64,000 nucleotides of DNA from Yamadazyma tenuis (taxonomy: Eukaryota; Ascomycota; Pichiomycetes; Serinales; Debaryomycetaceae). The notes under the pieces are model-generated. The model saw only the letters and a list, made by a program, of their open reading frames with translations, was not told the DNA's origin and did not search any database. Positions 8,001 to 19,410 of the stretch are shown here, in pieces. The position numbers and the translations under genes were made by a program. Within the stretch, counting starts at the first letter, position 1. Each line of letters starts with the position of its first letter. The stretch is taken from positions 744,001 through 808,000 of the forward strand of contig NC_089462.1 of the NCBI RefSeq assembly GCF_029203305.1, read 5' to 3'.

Positions 8001-9974
8001 ACTGACCACTCTTTGGTTAAAGTCTTAAGAAATAATATCAAGAACATCGAATACTTTCCTGATCCAGTGGCCCTCCACTTGGTAGACTCGATGGTCCTAG
8101 TAATCAACAATTGGAGTTCAATTAATTCCTCAACAGACATCAGTTCTGATGAAGACCATGCCTTTATCGATCAATTGATCACCAAAGTCAGCTCTCCTAT
8201 CGTGACCTCAATGAAAACTGTTGATGAGTATGTTGCAAATTGCTACAAGTTGAAGTTGATATCCAAGATATTTGAGGTATTGGCGTTGTACTTATTTTCG
8301 ACCAAAAATGACAAAACCAGAAACAAAATCACTCTGTTTTTGGCTTCTAAGGGATTTGAAGGGTCTCTCAGGTCATTTTTTACCATTAAATCGTATCACA
8401 GCTCTTTGCACAACGACCTTGAATTGGAATTTGAGAGAAACTTTAAGAACTTCAAGATCTCAGATTTTAGGTGTTCTTTGGTGAAGAGAAATAGGTTTGG
8501 TATCTCCACAGTCTATAATTTGACTGTCATGGATGGGATGTTTTCTTCCAAAGAAGCATGGCCTCAGTTAAATGAGAAGATCATTGCGTCTGAGGTTGAA
8601 TTGCAATACTTGAGTGTTCAAGTCGATGTGGCCAAGTCTTTGGGGGCTTTGTTAACAGCCTTATGCAGAATGGATGCTCCTATCTTGAGTAACGACTTTA
8701 TCAAATTCTGTACCCATTTACTAAGGACCAACATCGATGAAGGGCTACCAGCCGATTTCTTCTTTGAAATTTTTCATACCAGAATTCAAATTTGCTTTTA
8801 CATTATCTACACGATTTACAATTCTCCGAAGGTTGAAAAGGATCCGAAGATTGTTTTTGACTTATTGAAGACTTCGGCTGAGCTTCTTGCTTCTGAAAGC
8901 ATGTCATTCATTAAGAATTTAACCCAAAGTAATGGATACTACAGACCCTTATTGAGAGTCATATATTGTTCTTTGTCAATGATTCAAAATGAAACTGAAC
9001 TTTTAGTTGAATATTTCAGTGTTGTGAGGGACTTGTTTGACTTGATTGTGAATAAGGCGACCAAGACGGTATTGGTGGAGATCCAGAACAGTGTTTACTT
9101 GTCAAAGACCAAGAAGGAGACTGAGATAGTGAAGATGGATGATAGAGTTGATGATGTTCTTTTGATATTGTCAACTTTGAAATTGTTTGTCGAAATCAAG
9201 GTATCACGCAATAACCAGTTCGAAATGGCTAAGGTAGTGGAGAGGAATGACTTGATTCGGTCATTACTAAACTTGTATTCCTTCTCCCATTTGATTGAAG
9301 TGAATGGTGATTATATGTTTGCTCAGTTGAGCTTGATGTTCATCCAGGAATTGATGAAGGTTGATGTTATCGCAAAAAGCTTCATCGACAACCGATTGTT
9401 TACCGTTTTGCAAGGAAGCACAATTTCAAATTCCATCAAGAATGTGGACTTGAATATTTCTTCTTCTCCACAACTTCATAGAATTTGGACAAATGGAATC
9501 TTACCAATTTTCTTGTTCTCATTAAGCAATATCGGTCCCTCTGTATTACCCGATATCTGCTTTGGGTTGACTACATTCAAAAAGCCAATTGAATCTTGTA
9601 TCGAGAGTTGGGCCAAGGATTCATCCACAATCAAAATCACGTCTGCCAATATCAACGAAACCAGTCAGCTATTGTTGATATTCTTCTTGTTAAAGAAATA
9701 CAACGTTGAGGGTTATTTTGGGGTTAATACCGTTGTGCAAGACTCCAATACCGTTGACGTTCCAGTATTGCCAGGGCTTGATTCAGAGGCCAAAAGAGAA
9801 GACTTTGTCGACTATATCAACAACTTGTTGAAACACCCTAAGTTCTTAACCTCAAGAATATCACCAAGCTCTGTAGAGGAACAACGAATCATTGAAGGTG
9901 GAGGTCAGCCTTTTGACTCGTTCGTCAAGAATTTGATCGAAGAGATCAGTTCGTTAAAGGACTATTTAGCATAG
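5073..9974 (+). CDS. NUP192: Nuclear pore inner-ring nucleoporin Nup192
   Basis: A 1633-residue alpha-helical protein, close in length to S. cerevisiae Nup192 (1683). Nup192/Nup205 is a large question-mark-shaped scaffold of the nuclear pore inner ring that binds Nic96 and Nup53-type partners. The diagnostic stretch near residues 138-160 (QERLYLYSSSILRERR) is typical of the family N-terminal region. The end, with HPKFLTSRISPSSVEEQ and a glycine patch, also fits. No membrane segment, FG repeat or other named domain is visible. The ATG at 5073 is used; two codons upstream the frame opens only with TTG. Nup188 is the main alternative, but the length and the N-terminal motif favour Nup192. Confidence 0.82.
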   Translation: MPESIKGISAKLKPGQPTQLWSFANAVALLDNTFDQNISDSLNEFLLSHKSLLADSNPLTKSDSETITAGTKEITLNGILYTGITDQNVADSKKLSEILQLDQKHCLRIISQVSKRYPETKLQDLKLNSKIKFLDDRETLAQQERLYLYSSSILRERRTILECSLELLSRKLDTSSSLTIQNLGRDLFLSSEYFDSTIKGLQDQITSLTSKTYISEVPEQISSLIYKETLLTIVTYLKILVEMSINNNSLSTKSVLGWFDLMHSTNFTVSLNPIIKESESECLSLINSLSSVVCISLLDLDKNYGSDSSESLMNNAVIFKQINEIITSPDNKNAIAMYAWSIILLRKSYLLEEIPNSSFTNVLGVELIDNSINDLSIRCRDLNVFHEIATVNNILKFDNLYPTILSSLILASMPLITLNPQIASTISMVMKACPDFIVERFFENQATNNALILTRAKFPIQLSSFLKLASINGNFALNELKEMKSYMCLFQKSELNLMSVIDDENTELIKLTKSIDIYPPYEINNRLSLLLEVNTKGKILPGSSDSEDLVAFLYRFSGIAFLGRVLQNLSIVFDPFDVEKVELTVDIFVLLTQILKDAESTEGIYLIETMSAYMDGSDVIEIILRLLEQGLHSRNVKLSKAVCDLLYFLNPLASDRIWSYLSSSILLSDGGKEGFVSTIFSSIEMINGNYDFTLSFIKLTEVLAHDSLLSYFQHSVETKSMVLSKCINHLILVFESFIHCRFNDSYQKMEIGSLILDTFANVLSMVYGLQNSSSNSKISEVFRSPAKLIVDSFLIDKSDFSRTCYPLTSLIESLEQDIIEYELKDITSSLCKTWFSSVLKFSELIVSIRTSIHYRPSTFEASLFNQVPKLVKCYATFEPLRKDILTLLTALTNGDWPHDMRPSLLSHLGRNNTQILLMSIIADLENDFDNYNVKVAIYDFISAVMRGDQEGLCVLLLGVRDIVNNLKDNGTKSQTHTDHSLVKVLRNNIKNIEYFPDPVALHLVDSMVLVINNWSSINSSTDISSDEDHAFIDQLITKVSSPIVTSMKTVDEYVANCYKLKLISKIFEVLALYLFSTKNDKTRNKITLFLASKGFEGSLRSFFTIKSYHSSLHNDLELEFERNFKNFKISDFRCSLVKRNRFGISTVYNLTVMDGMFSSKEAWPQLNEKIIASEVELQYLSVQVDVAKSLGALLTALCRMDAPILSNDFIKFCTHLLRTNIDEGLPADFFFEIFHTRIQICFYIIYTIYNSPKVEKDPKIVFDLLKTSAELLASESMSFIKNLTQSNGYYRPLLRVIYCSLSMIQNETELLVEYFSVVRDLFDLIVNKATKTVLVEIQNSVYLSKTKKETEIVKMDDRVDDVLLILSTLKLFVEIKVSRNNQFEMAKVVERNDLIRSLLNLYSFSHLIEVNGDYMFAQLSLMFIQELMKVDVIAKSFIDNRLFTVLQGSTISNSIKNVDLNISSSPQLHRIWTNGILPIFLFSLSNIGPSVLPDICFGLTTFKKPIESCIESWAKDSSTIKITSANINETSQLLLIFFLLKKYNVEGYFGVNTVVQDSNTVDVPVLPGLDSEAKREDFVDYINNLLKHPKFLTSRISPSSVEEQRIIEGGGQPFDSFVKNLIEEISSLKDYLA

Positions 9975-10046
9975 AATAAATGAGCGATTACGAGCTTAAT
10001 CCACTCGTTTTCATGTACATTATAAAAGTTAATATTGGTAGTAACC

Positions 10047-11510
10047 TTAAGAACGAAACTTTATATAGGACTCCTCCCAGAAGTCTCTCCCTCTAATGAA
10101 CCAGTCTGGAAGTTTATTGCTAGGGGGTAACCTCAACTTTATGTAACCAACATTGTCGAAGTTAACGTTGTACTTGTTCATGTTCTTATAATATTTGAAT
10201 TCATATTTTCCCCTTAATCTCTTCTCCTCAAGGTCATTTATATCTTCCATTTTGATAGACTTTCTTTCACCTCTTGAAGCTCTCCTGAGATGCGGAGAGT
10301 TAATATTCTCAAAGGAAGACCGGGCTGACATCGGCAGTGGGAAACCACTGTTTGAGTAAGAGTTTCTGAACATGGAGTTGTGGATGGGACGGGTGATTTT
10401 GGCATCCAAAGATGGTTTTCTTTTATCCCAGTAGTGCTTTGCTGCTGTTGTCAATGCGTCCGTGCTCATGGGGCTGCAGTTGGCATTAGAAGCAATATGC
10501 CTGGGAGAAGTTCCTGGGGTTACCAGCTTATCATCATCACTGAGCTCAATCAGATTATTACGTTTCTTCTCAACAATTTTTAACAAATTGACTGGGATTT
10601 GAGGAGATGCAGATAGTAGATCATCATCAATATCATCATCGTCTATCAATTCTTTAGTGTCACCATCCCATAAATTTTCATCATCTCTAAATGAGAACAG
10701 ACCCGAATGATTGAACGAGCCTGAACGAGCCAACTCAGGACTTTTAGAAATAAGGTCATCAGTCTTTTGTAACTGTTCTTGTTGCATCTTTAGAAACTGA
10801 TTCAATTGGTCAATTTCAAAAGGCACCAATTCAATATCTATTAGTTCGAGAAAGTTTTCGGCATAATAGTTGCTCTTTGCACTCTGTCCATTGTAGATTC
10901 TGAATTCGTTGACAATAGAGTTGAAGTTCCATTTCTGGATTTTTCTCAAGATACTCACCAACGTAGATGTGCTGTCAACGATCAATAAATTGTACTTAGT
11001 GGTGTTTAATAAGATTTCAAATGCCTTTTTGATCAAGTTCTTCTCTATTAACATCCACTGATCGTTCTTTTTGGAAGCTACATTTAAGTTGATCATCTGT
11101 AGATTCGTTTCCTTAGGAAAGGTCCCCTGAGATAGTATAACTGGAGAGGTTGTCTCTGAACCTGATCTTGAACCATTTCTTGAATTTGAAGCCGAACTAG
11201 AATTGGAGTGGGTACCAGAGCCTCCATCTGGGAGTGAATTCTCATTATAGTTGGATTCTCTGTTTGTGACATTCCTGTTGTTATTTCCCGTATGATTATG
11301 GTTGGAAACCTTCAAGCCTCCTAAACTGACCAAGTCGATATTGTTGTTACTGATAAACGTTTTCAACGGCCTTGGAGGATTTTCTGCATCTAATAGTAAA
11401 ATGGACTTCAAGTTTAACGTCTCTAAGAACGGAAAGTTGTCGGAGTCCAACTTAGAACAGCGATACAACCCGGGCTCAACTAATCCAAAGTTATCGGGTG
11501 GAACAAGCAT
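10047..11510 (-). CDS. OCA4: Oca4-like protein, atypical phosphatase fold lacking the catalytic Cys
   Basis: A 487-residue member of the plant/fungal atypical dual-specificity phosphatase family (Siw14, Oca1, Oca2, Oca4, Oca6). The N-terminus (MLVPPDNFGLVEPGLYRCSK, then FPFLETLNLKSILLL) is the usual opening. The segment NLLIVDSTSTLVSILRKIQ lies where active relatives carry CX5R. Here Asp replaces Cys, as in S. cerevisiae Oca4, so catalysis is unlikely. A Ser/Asn-rich insert lies near residues 90-140, and another low-complexity stretch near 270-430 precedes the conserved end (IKLRLPPSNKLPDWF...RDFWEE). Oca proteins act together in inositol pyrophosphate and oxidant-related signalling in yeast. 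The start at 11510 was chosen by homology over an ATG-less extension. The gene converges on NUP192. Confidence 0.85.
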   Translation of the reverse strand: MLVPPDNFGLVEPGLYRCSKLDSDNFPFLETLNLKSILLLDAENPPRPLKTFISNNNIDLVSLGGLKVSNHNHTGNNNRNVTNRESNYNENSLPDGGSGTHSNSSSASNSRNGSRSGSETTSPVILSQGTFPKETNLQMINLNVASKKNDQWMLIEKNLIKKAFEILLNTTKYNLLIVDSTSTLVSILRKIQKWNFNSIVNEFRIYNGQSAKSNYYAENFLELIDIELVPFEIDQLNQFLKMQQEQLQKTDDLISKSPELARSGSFNHSGLFSFRDDENLWDGDTKELIDDDDIDDDLLSASPQIPVNLLKIVEKKRNNLIELSDDDKLVTPGTSPRHIASNANCSPMSTDALTTAAKHYWDKRKPSLDAKITRPIHNSMFRNSYSNSGFPLPMSARSSFENINSPHLRRASRGERKSIKMEDINDLEEKRLRGKYEFKYYKNMNKYNVNFDNVGYIKLRLPPSNKLPDWFIRGRDFWEESYIKFRS

Positions 11511-11594
11511 ATATGCGAATATAGTGACAGTTGGAAGCCTGTCGCGAACTTTTAGCACTCTCCTAAGAATAAATTATAATTGTCTAGACACTTA

Positions 11595-14237
<2,643 letters not shown>

Positions 14238-14251
14238 TCACCCATCACTTT

Positions 14252-14258
14252 TGACTCA
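14252..14258 (-). promoter_or_regulatory. Gcn4-type site TGACTCA upstream of ARG5,6
   Basis: A perfect TGACTCA (near-palindromic) lies 66 bp before the ARG5,6 start, within a 176-bp spacer. This is the consensus for the general amino acid control activator Gcn4. Its presence before an arginine synthesis gene is expected from established yeast regulation. Confidence 0.75.
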
Positions 14259-14362
14259 CCATTGGGGTAGTCTATCCACCAATTTGAGTAATTCTGTTTG
14301 GCTAAGCGCGGTGAAAGATCAGTAAAATTTCGTGGGGTTGCTAAACTATATAAACATAAAAA

Positions 14363-16342
14363 CTAGAGTCCCAAGTCTTGGTAGATCCAGTTGAGAGTGG
14401 GGTGCAATATCCCATAGTAATATCTAAAAAGGCGGTGGAATGAGCGACAAAATCGCTCCATCTCGGCTCTCTGGGCATCGAAGATACCGTTTGCCGACCG
14501 CAGTAAGATGCCCTCAATAAACCTTGATGCTACCACCCTGTAGACCCGAGATTTGGGCCCACCATGGAGTTGGGTGAACTGCACGAGAGTCACATGACGC
14601 AGAAAACTGCTTGTTTGGCCGCGGTAGGCCGTGGCGAGTTGGTGGTGGACTACATTGTTGATGATGGCTTTCGCCTGTAGTTGGAACTCCTTTAAATGCT
14701 CCAACACGAGTGTATTGAGCTCGTCAACCACCAATTCTCCTTTTACAAGGTTGTGTAGAAATAACCGCGTGAAGAACTGCAATGTTTTAATCTGTTGAGT
14801 GCAAATGAAGCTGAGCATGGAAAACTTACATAAGTTAAGGTTGGTGAAACTAAACCGAACACCATTGGAAACAAGGAAATTGTAAAACCTTGGAAACCGT
14901 AGGCTAGGAGAAGCGGTGCCAAGCTCGGGGGTGTATTTGTCGTTATTCAAAAAGGGTAAGATGTTCTCGAACACTTGGAATTTCTCAAACAGAAATGAAA
15001 AGTGTTTGATCCAGTAGCTGAGAAGACTGATTTCAAAGCTGGAAAAGTCAAATATCGATGCCGGGTCGATGCTGAGATGCCCTACAGCAAGTATCAGTTG
15101 TTTGAGATCATCCACCTGGGAAATATCTTGAACGGGTTCCAACTGGCAACCTGTTACTAGCTGAAAGTTCTTTATGAATAAATTGAGACGAGAAACACTC
15201 AATTCAGAAGGAATTGTAACACTCTTCAACAAGTCGTAGTTATCTAGATTCTTGTTAGTGGAGGCCACTCGTCCAGTCTGAAACCTGAATTGGCTGTTCA
15301 GGGATATCCACTTATCGAAAAAGAACTGTCTCCAGCGCTTCAAAGCAACATACGGGGGAGTGACAATCTTATGGACATTAAAGGAAATCCAGCACACATG
15401 TAAGCTTTCAGGAATGTGGATATCGGAGCTGTATCGAAGGTGAATGGCTCCACGGATCTCACGTATACTAGAAAGCTTCTCGAGTGTCAGTGAACAAGCA
15501 GTCAAATCAAGATTGGGGGGACTCAAAGTTAATTGCTTCAACAAAAACTGCTTATGCTTCATCAATGTCTTATCATGAAAGATAACCAATTGCTGATTGA
15601 CAATGTGTAAGGCATCTTTGAGGATTATGGACAAATTTTGGTAATGCAATAACCTGAATAAGTCGAAATAATGGTTGAACCAGTAGAAAGTCCTACTGAA
15701 GCGAAGCCTGAGCAAGTTCAATGGATCTAATAATTCCATGGGAGAGTTTCGGGAAACCATATTGTTGAAATCATTTTGGAGCTGAAGCGATAACTTGTAA
15801 AGAAGCAACGACAAATGGTTGACTTGCCGGTTAACGGTCTTATTGGTATGGTTGACATTCAAGCCCGAGTGAGTGTTATCCCTTATGGAATCGTACAAAT
15901 CGGCCACTAAAAAATAAGTATAAGTGTAAACTCTAGGGTTCTTATAGCCCAACAATACAAGAATTGATTCCGTTGTCTTGAAAAACACATGTTCATGATT
16001 TTTGACGAGGTAGTGATATTGGTGTGATTCAAGTGGACATTGCTGCAAACGCACCAACCTCAACTTGACCAATACTGGGGTAATGGATTTGGTGATTGCA
16101 TCTTTGTAAAGCCGGCGGTTCACCTGGAGGGAGGTCCTTCGGGCTTTGGATTGAAGCCTTTGTAGGTGTTCCAAGCGGTTTTGTTTGGCCGACTCCAATT
16201 TGTTAATTAGTTTCATTTTGTGCTGGGCATTGAGCATGGCTTGTTCGGCTTTTATCTTATCGATTTTGTTCTGGAGGGTTTGGGATTGTTCCTTTAGCTT
16301 CTGAGCTCTTGCTCTCACTGCCTTGTTCACCAGTGAGGCCAT
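14363..16342 (-). CDS. TCP11-domain protein, possibly Sok1-like
   Basis: A 659-residue protein with a basic coiled-coil N-terminus (residues 1-75, rich in K, R, Q, with RARAQKLKEQSQ) followed by an alpha-helical body. The opening heptad-rich stretch, NPRVYTYTYFLVADLYDS near residue 135 and the end SRVYRVVASRFIEGILLRSA resemble the T-complex protein 11 (TCP11) family. Its S. cerevisiae member Sok1 is linked to protein kinase A suppression. Sok1 is longer and has a long N-terminal extension absent here, so orthology is uncertain and no symbol is given. No membrane segment is seen. It lies head-on with nothing else: ARG5,6 follows on the same strand after 176 bp. Confidence 0.6.
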   Translation of the reverse strand: MASLVNKAVRARAQKLKEQSQTLQNKIDKIKAEQAMLNAQHKMKLINKLESAKQNRLEHLQRLQSKARRTSLQVNRRLYKDAITKSITPVLVKLRLVRLQQCPLESHQYHYLVKNHEHVFFKTTESILVLLGYKNPRVYTYTYFLVADLYDSIRDNTHSGLNVNHTNKTVNRQVNHLSLLLYKLSLQLQNDFNNMVSRNSPMELLDPLNLLRLRFSRTFYWFNHYFDLFRLLHYQNLSIILKDALHIVNQQLVIFHDKTLMKHKQFLLKQLTLSPPNLDLTACSLTLEKLSSIREIRGAIHLRYSSDIHIPESLHVCWISFNVHKIVTPPYVALKRWRQFFFDKWISLNSQFRFQTGRVASTNKNLDNYDLLKSVTIPSELSVSRLNLFIKNFQLVTGCQLEPVQDISQVDDLKQLILAVGHLSIDPASIFDFSSFEISLLSYWIKHFSFLFEKFQVFENILPFLNNDKYTPELGTASPSLRFPRFYNFLVSNGVRFSFTNLNLCKFSMLSFICTQQIKTLQFFTRLFLHNLVKGELVVDELNTLVLEHLKEFQLQAKAIINNVVHHQLATAYRGQTSSFLRHVTLVQFTQLHGGPKSRVYRVVASRFIEGILLRSANGIFDAQRAEMERFCRSFHRLFRYYYGILHPTLNWIYQDLGL

Positions 16343-16508
16343 GGCGGAACAGTGAGATCAAGAGTGAATTAAAGAAGAATTTAAGATGTTTTTAAAAAAG
16401 GGGTTTGATGGCTGGCAATATTTGAGGGTGCTCAAAATAGAATCGCATCATTTTGACTGCAAAGTTACTGCGATAAAGAAGACTTCTATTATACACTATT
16501 ATACAATG

Positions 16509-17648
16509 CTAAACCGAATTTTTATCGGAAAACTTGAACTTTTTACCATCATCTATAGGACTGGTGTTATGCGACGTATTAAGGGAGTTTGCAATCGAGG
16601 TGTTGGAAGAGCTGTTGGAGCTCTTGTTAAACTTCAAATGACTAAGTAAATTAGATAATGAGGTCCCAGAATGGCTGGGACTAGTATTACCGCTGGCAAG
16701 CAACGAATATGACTTTGTTTTCTTTCTATTCAACACCGAATTATGTGACTGGGGGGTCGAGTTGGTGGGCGTGATCAGGGCCGAGTTTATGGACAAGGGA
16801 CTCGATGGTCGTGAGAACTTGAAAGGGTTGAGGGTGGGTGACTTTTTGAGAAATGGCTTCTTGACCGCCTGGGACTCTGGGTACAACGGCTGCACTTCTC
16901 GAGGACACTCTTCGGTGTGAGCCTCGGGCTGCAGTTGCATGCCACAGTTGCAGTCTTCACAGGGAACCTGGTTGTAGCTTTTGTATTCCTTAATGAAGCG
17001 GTGGAAGGCATTTTCTTCCAACAACTGCATCACTTCCTTCTTTGCTGCCACGAGCACCAAGGGACTGGGATACTTTTCCTTGATGGAAAGCAACTGTTTA
17101 CAGGTGGAGTTCGACAAGTTCACCTGATACTTGGACGTGGGACAAATAAAGTTGTCCACAAGGTACTGCCACTGAGAACAAAGGGTGGTGGTAGCCGAAC
17201 TATATGAGTCCATATCCTGGTCGTCTTCATCATCGTTGTCGTCTTCCAACTGCCTTTCCATGAACTCGGTCCAGCAATTTTCACCGGAAGCATCGATGTC
17301 ATCGATGGTGGAGGCAAAATAGTTGATGGGTAAATTATCCAAGGTGTCGATGGACTCCACCGTCACCACGCTATTTCTATTAGGGTTTAATTGGGGAGCG
17401 GTGTTGAAGATTCTGTTGTAGGAAAACTCGTAGTGGTAAATGGACACGAGAAACTGCAAGTTTTCCAAGCAGTGCAAAGATGAGGTAAAGTGGTTGAAAC
17501 GGTTAATAAAGTCGATTTTAGGTTGGGACTTTACCTGATTAATGGAGAAGAGAAATGCATCATTAAGAAACTGGTCTAGGGATGGAAGGTAATCATATTC
17601 GATGTTATCAAGAGTTGGATCATGGGGGTGCTTATCGCTTATGCTCAT
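16509..17648 (-). CDS. RGS2: RGS-domain protein, Rgs2-like
   Basis: A 379-residue regulator of G-protein signalling, expected to speed GTP hydrolysis on a G-alpha subunit (Gpa2 in yeast glucose/cAMP signalling). The RGS fold is split. Residues about 20-75 (YLPSLDQFLNDAFLFSINQ ... SSLHCLENLQFLVSIYHYE) give the first helices. After an insert with an acidic run (EDDNDDEDDQD), residues about 150-225 (WQYLVDNFICPTSKYQVNLS ... EENAFHRFIKEYK) give the rest. Then follow a Cys-containing segment (CEDCNCGMQ) and a Ser/Asn/Thr-rich tail. The ATG at 17648 is used; three codons upstream the frame begins only with GTG. TATATAA at 17700-17706 lies about 52 bp upstream. The assignment to Rgs2 rather than another RGS protein rests on size and domain layout. 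Confidence 0.8.
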   Translation of the reverse strand: MSISDKHPHDPTLDNIEYDYLPSLDQFLNDAFLFSINQVKSQPKIDFINRFNHFTSSLHCLENLQFLVSIYHYEFSYNRIFNTAPQLNPNRNSVVTVESIDTLDNLPINYFASTIDDIDASGENCWTEFMERQLEDDNDDEDDQDMDSYSSATTTLCSQWQYLVDNFICPTSKYQVNLSNSTCKQLLSIKEKYPSPLVLVAAKKEVMQLLEENAFHRFIKEYKSYNQVPCEDCNCGMQLQPEAHTEECPREVQPLYPESQAVKKPFLKKSPTLNPFKFSRPSSPLSINSALITPTNSTPQSHNSVLNRKKTKSYSLLASGNTSPSHSGTSLSNLLSHLKFNKSSNSSSNTSIANSLNTSHNTSPIDDGKKFKFSDKNSV

Positions 17649-18999
17649 TTGATGCACAATACACAGATGGGAAATTATTCAAAACCGGGTGGGCCAATTT
17701 ATATAAGACCCTGTAGAAAAACAAAAACCGTTGGAATTGGGGCCCGAAAAAGCAATTTATGTACTTGGGCGTAATTTCCCAATTGGGACCATCTGGCCTG
17801 GGTTCTCTGCAGCCGAGAGAGCAACAATCAGATCGCAAGGAAACAATAAGAGGGCAACACCATCCTAATGCAACCTTATTCACCCATATGTACCTAACCT
17901 TAAGTGACATTTTGTTGAGGGATCTACCATTTAATGAATTTTATTAACGCCCCAGGTGATAAATAGTAGTCGGCAGTAGTTAAGATTGTTATGATCGTCA
18001 AGGGCCCTCTCTAAAAAGCAATGCGATGTGGGAATGGGGTGATTTGGTACTGAGAGGTTTGAGTGACGATTGAATTTATGATGATGTGCGCAAACAAGGC
18101 AGGGCGGGTGCTTTTTTGGCGTGGGCCTACGTAACACCATCGTCAGGTGTTTTTGATTGCGGCGGTCCCATTGTCGGTTGACACAAGAGATAGAGGCGGG
18201 CAGTACCCAAACGCTGGTGAAACATATTCATGGTTGCATTGGGAACGTACATTAGATCTTCCCCTACGCCTGTTGATTTGCCTACAGGGAGCTCGGACTT
18301 GTTAACGTCTATTGTTTGCAGAAAATTTTTTGCGCTCTACACAAGTCATCGGCTTGGTTATGCAACAGAAAAAATTTTCATAGTTTACGAGCGAACCAGG
18401 GATATGTTTTCACGGGTGCGCGTCCAGGCTTATTGGCCGAACGGGCTGTGGTTGGCCAGGTGCGAGCTGCGTTTGAAACCCGGCTGCAGCGCAAATTTTC
18501 GACTTCAGCGAGGTGATTTGCGTGGAATTCCTGGGGATCGACACATCGTTAGAAAGATCACGCGGGAGGAGGCGGGTGGTAGATGATGGAGTGGGAAGAT
18601 GGCGGGTGGAGGAGGCGGGTGGAAGCTGGTGTGTGGAAGAGGTGCGTGCGTGGAAGTTGGAACGTGGAAGAGGTCGAAGAGGTGGGTGTATGGTGAGACA
18701 GCGGTAGGCCATTGAGGCCGTCATGCCTCCTAACAGTGCGAAACTTTAAATGACTAACTGACCGTATAACCTGTTTATTTTCTAATTGGCTGCAAATCTT
18801 CGCGTTTCTTCAACTGATAACTCTTCCTTTGTTTCTGGCCACCCAAACTAACTTCAATCTCGTCTCATCACGTAGCCTCATCTTCAATCCCCTAGCTATG
18901 GGTCTTGCTTAATACATCCAGACGCAATTTCTAAGTACATCCCATCCACGAGCATAGACTTTATAACCCTCCAAGAAGTACGAATAGTGTACATTCTAT
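17649..18999. other. 1.35-kb spacer: RGS2 upstream region
   Basis: No believable gene. Short open frames on both strands (for example 18230-18586 plus and 18410-18724 minus) lack domain-like composition and overlap each other. The left 500 bp should be the RGS2 promoter; TATATAA is at 17700-17706. Around 18560-18700 the plus strand is strikingly purine/G-rich, with repeated GGCGGGTGG (18571, 18601, 18614) and GTGGAAG units. The right 250 bp is AT-richer and holds the 3' flank of the next gene. Confidence 0.6.
18565..18622 (+). repeat. Direct repeat GGAGGAGGCGGGTGG, two exact copies
   Basis: The 15-bp string occurs at 18565-18579 and 18608-18622, 43 bp apart. A shorter GGCGGGTGG occurs between them at 18601-18609. 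G-tract spacing would allow a two-tetrad quadruplex. Function unknown. Confidence 0.7.
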
Positions 19000-19410
19000 C
19001 TAAAGTATACACAAGCAAATGACTGGAAGCACCATCAATTGCATAGCAGTTATGTGGCCGACACCAGAGTCAACCTCTGACGCATCTGAGTTGCTTGAAG
19101 ATGTTGATTCTGTGGATGTTGATTCTGTGGATGTCGACTCTGTGGATGTCGACTCTGAATATGTCGATTCTGTGGATGTCGACTCTGATGATGTCGACGA
19201 CCAAATGTCTGTGGATACTGAACTAGAAGCATCCTCATGGTTATTACCATGGTGCCCGGCCAAGGCCCCAGCACCGAGACCAGATCGGAAACCGCCTCTT
19301 CTTCTCCCCGAGGAACGAAAACGCTCAGTCACAGAATTGTTCAAAGTTTGGTTGAAGTCGAGGATAGCACCATTGGCAATAGCGAAATATAAAAAGTAGG
19401 CAGGTTTCAT
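19000..19410 (-). CDS. Small Ser/Thr-repeat protein, probably GPI-anchored wall protein
   Basis: A 136-residue protein with no recognised family but a secretory layout. The N-terminus MKPAYFLYFAIANGAILDF could be a short signal sequence. A basic stretch (RSSGRRRGG, near residues 33-42) could be a dibasic processing site. A (TEST)-type serine/threonine run occupies about residues 68-106, and a hydrophobic C-terminus (MQLMVLPVICLCIL) after a small polar zone resembles a GPI signal. Such proteins are usually heavily O-mannosylated and wall- or membrane-bound. The ST-rich part is built from a 15-bp tandem repeat. The opposite strand also has a long frame of VDSVD repeats, which is a mirror of this coding repeat. 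It could instead be a secreted peptide precursor. Confidence 0.55.
   Translation of the reverse strand: MKPAYFLYFAIANGAILDFNQTLNNSVTERFRSSGRRRGGFRSGLGAGALAGHHGNNHEDASSSVSTDIWSSTSSESTSTESTYSESTSTESTSTESTSTESTSSSNSDASEVDSGVGHITAMQLMVLPVICLCIL
19100..19199 (+). repeat. 15-bp tandem repeat inside the GPI-type gene
   Basis: Six full units and a partial one of GATGTYGAYTCTGTG (plus-strand reading) at 19100, 19115, 19130, 19145, 19160, 19175 and 19190. In the coding (minus) direction each unit gives five residues of the S/T/E repeat. Unit number is likely to vary between strains, as is common in yeast wall proteins. Confidence 0.85.

Noticed and set aside
18230..18724. Overlapping frames on both strands upstream of RGS2
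   Set aside because: Random-looking composition, mutually overlapping, and coincident with a G-rich repeat that suppresses stops.
19019..19399. 126-residue VDSVD-repeat frame on the plus strand opposite the GPI-type gene
   Set aside because: The minus strand has signal-like and GPI-like ends while this one has neither; it mirrors the 15-bp repeat.
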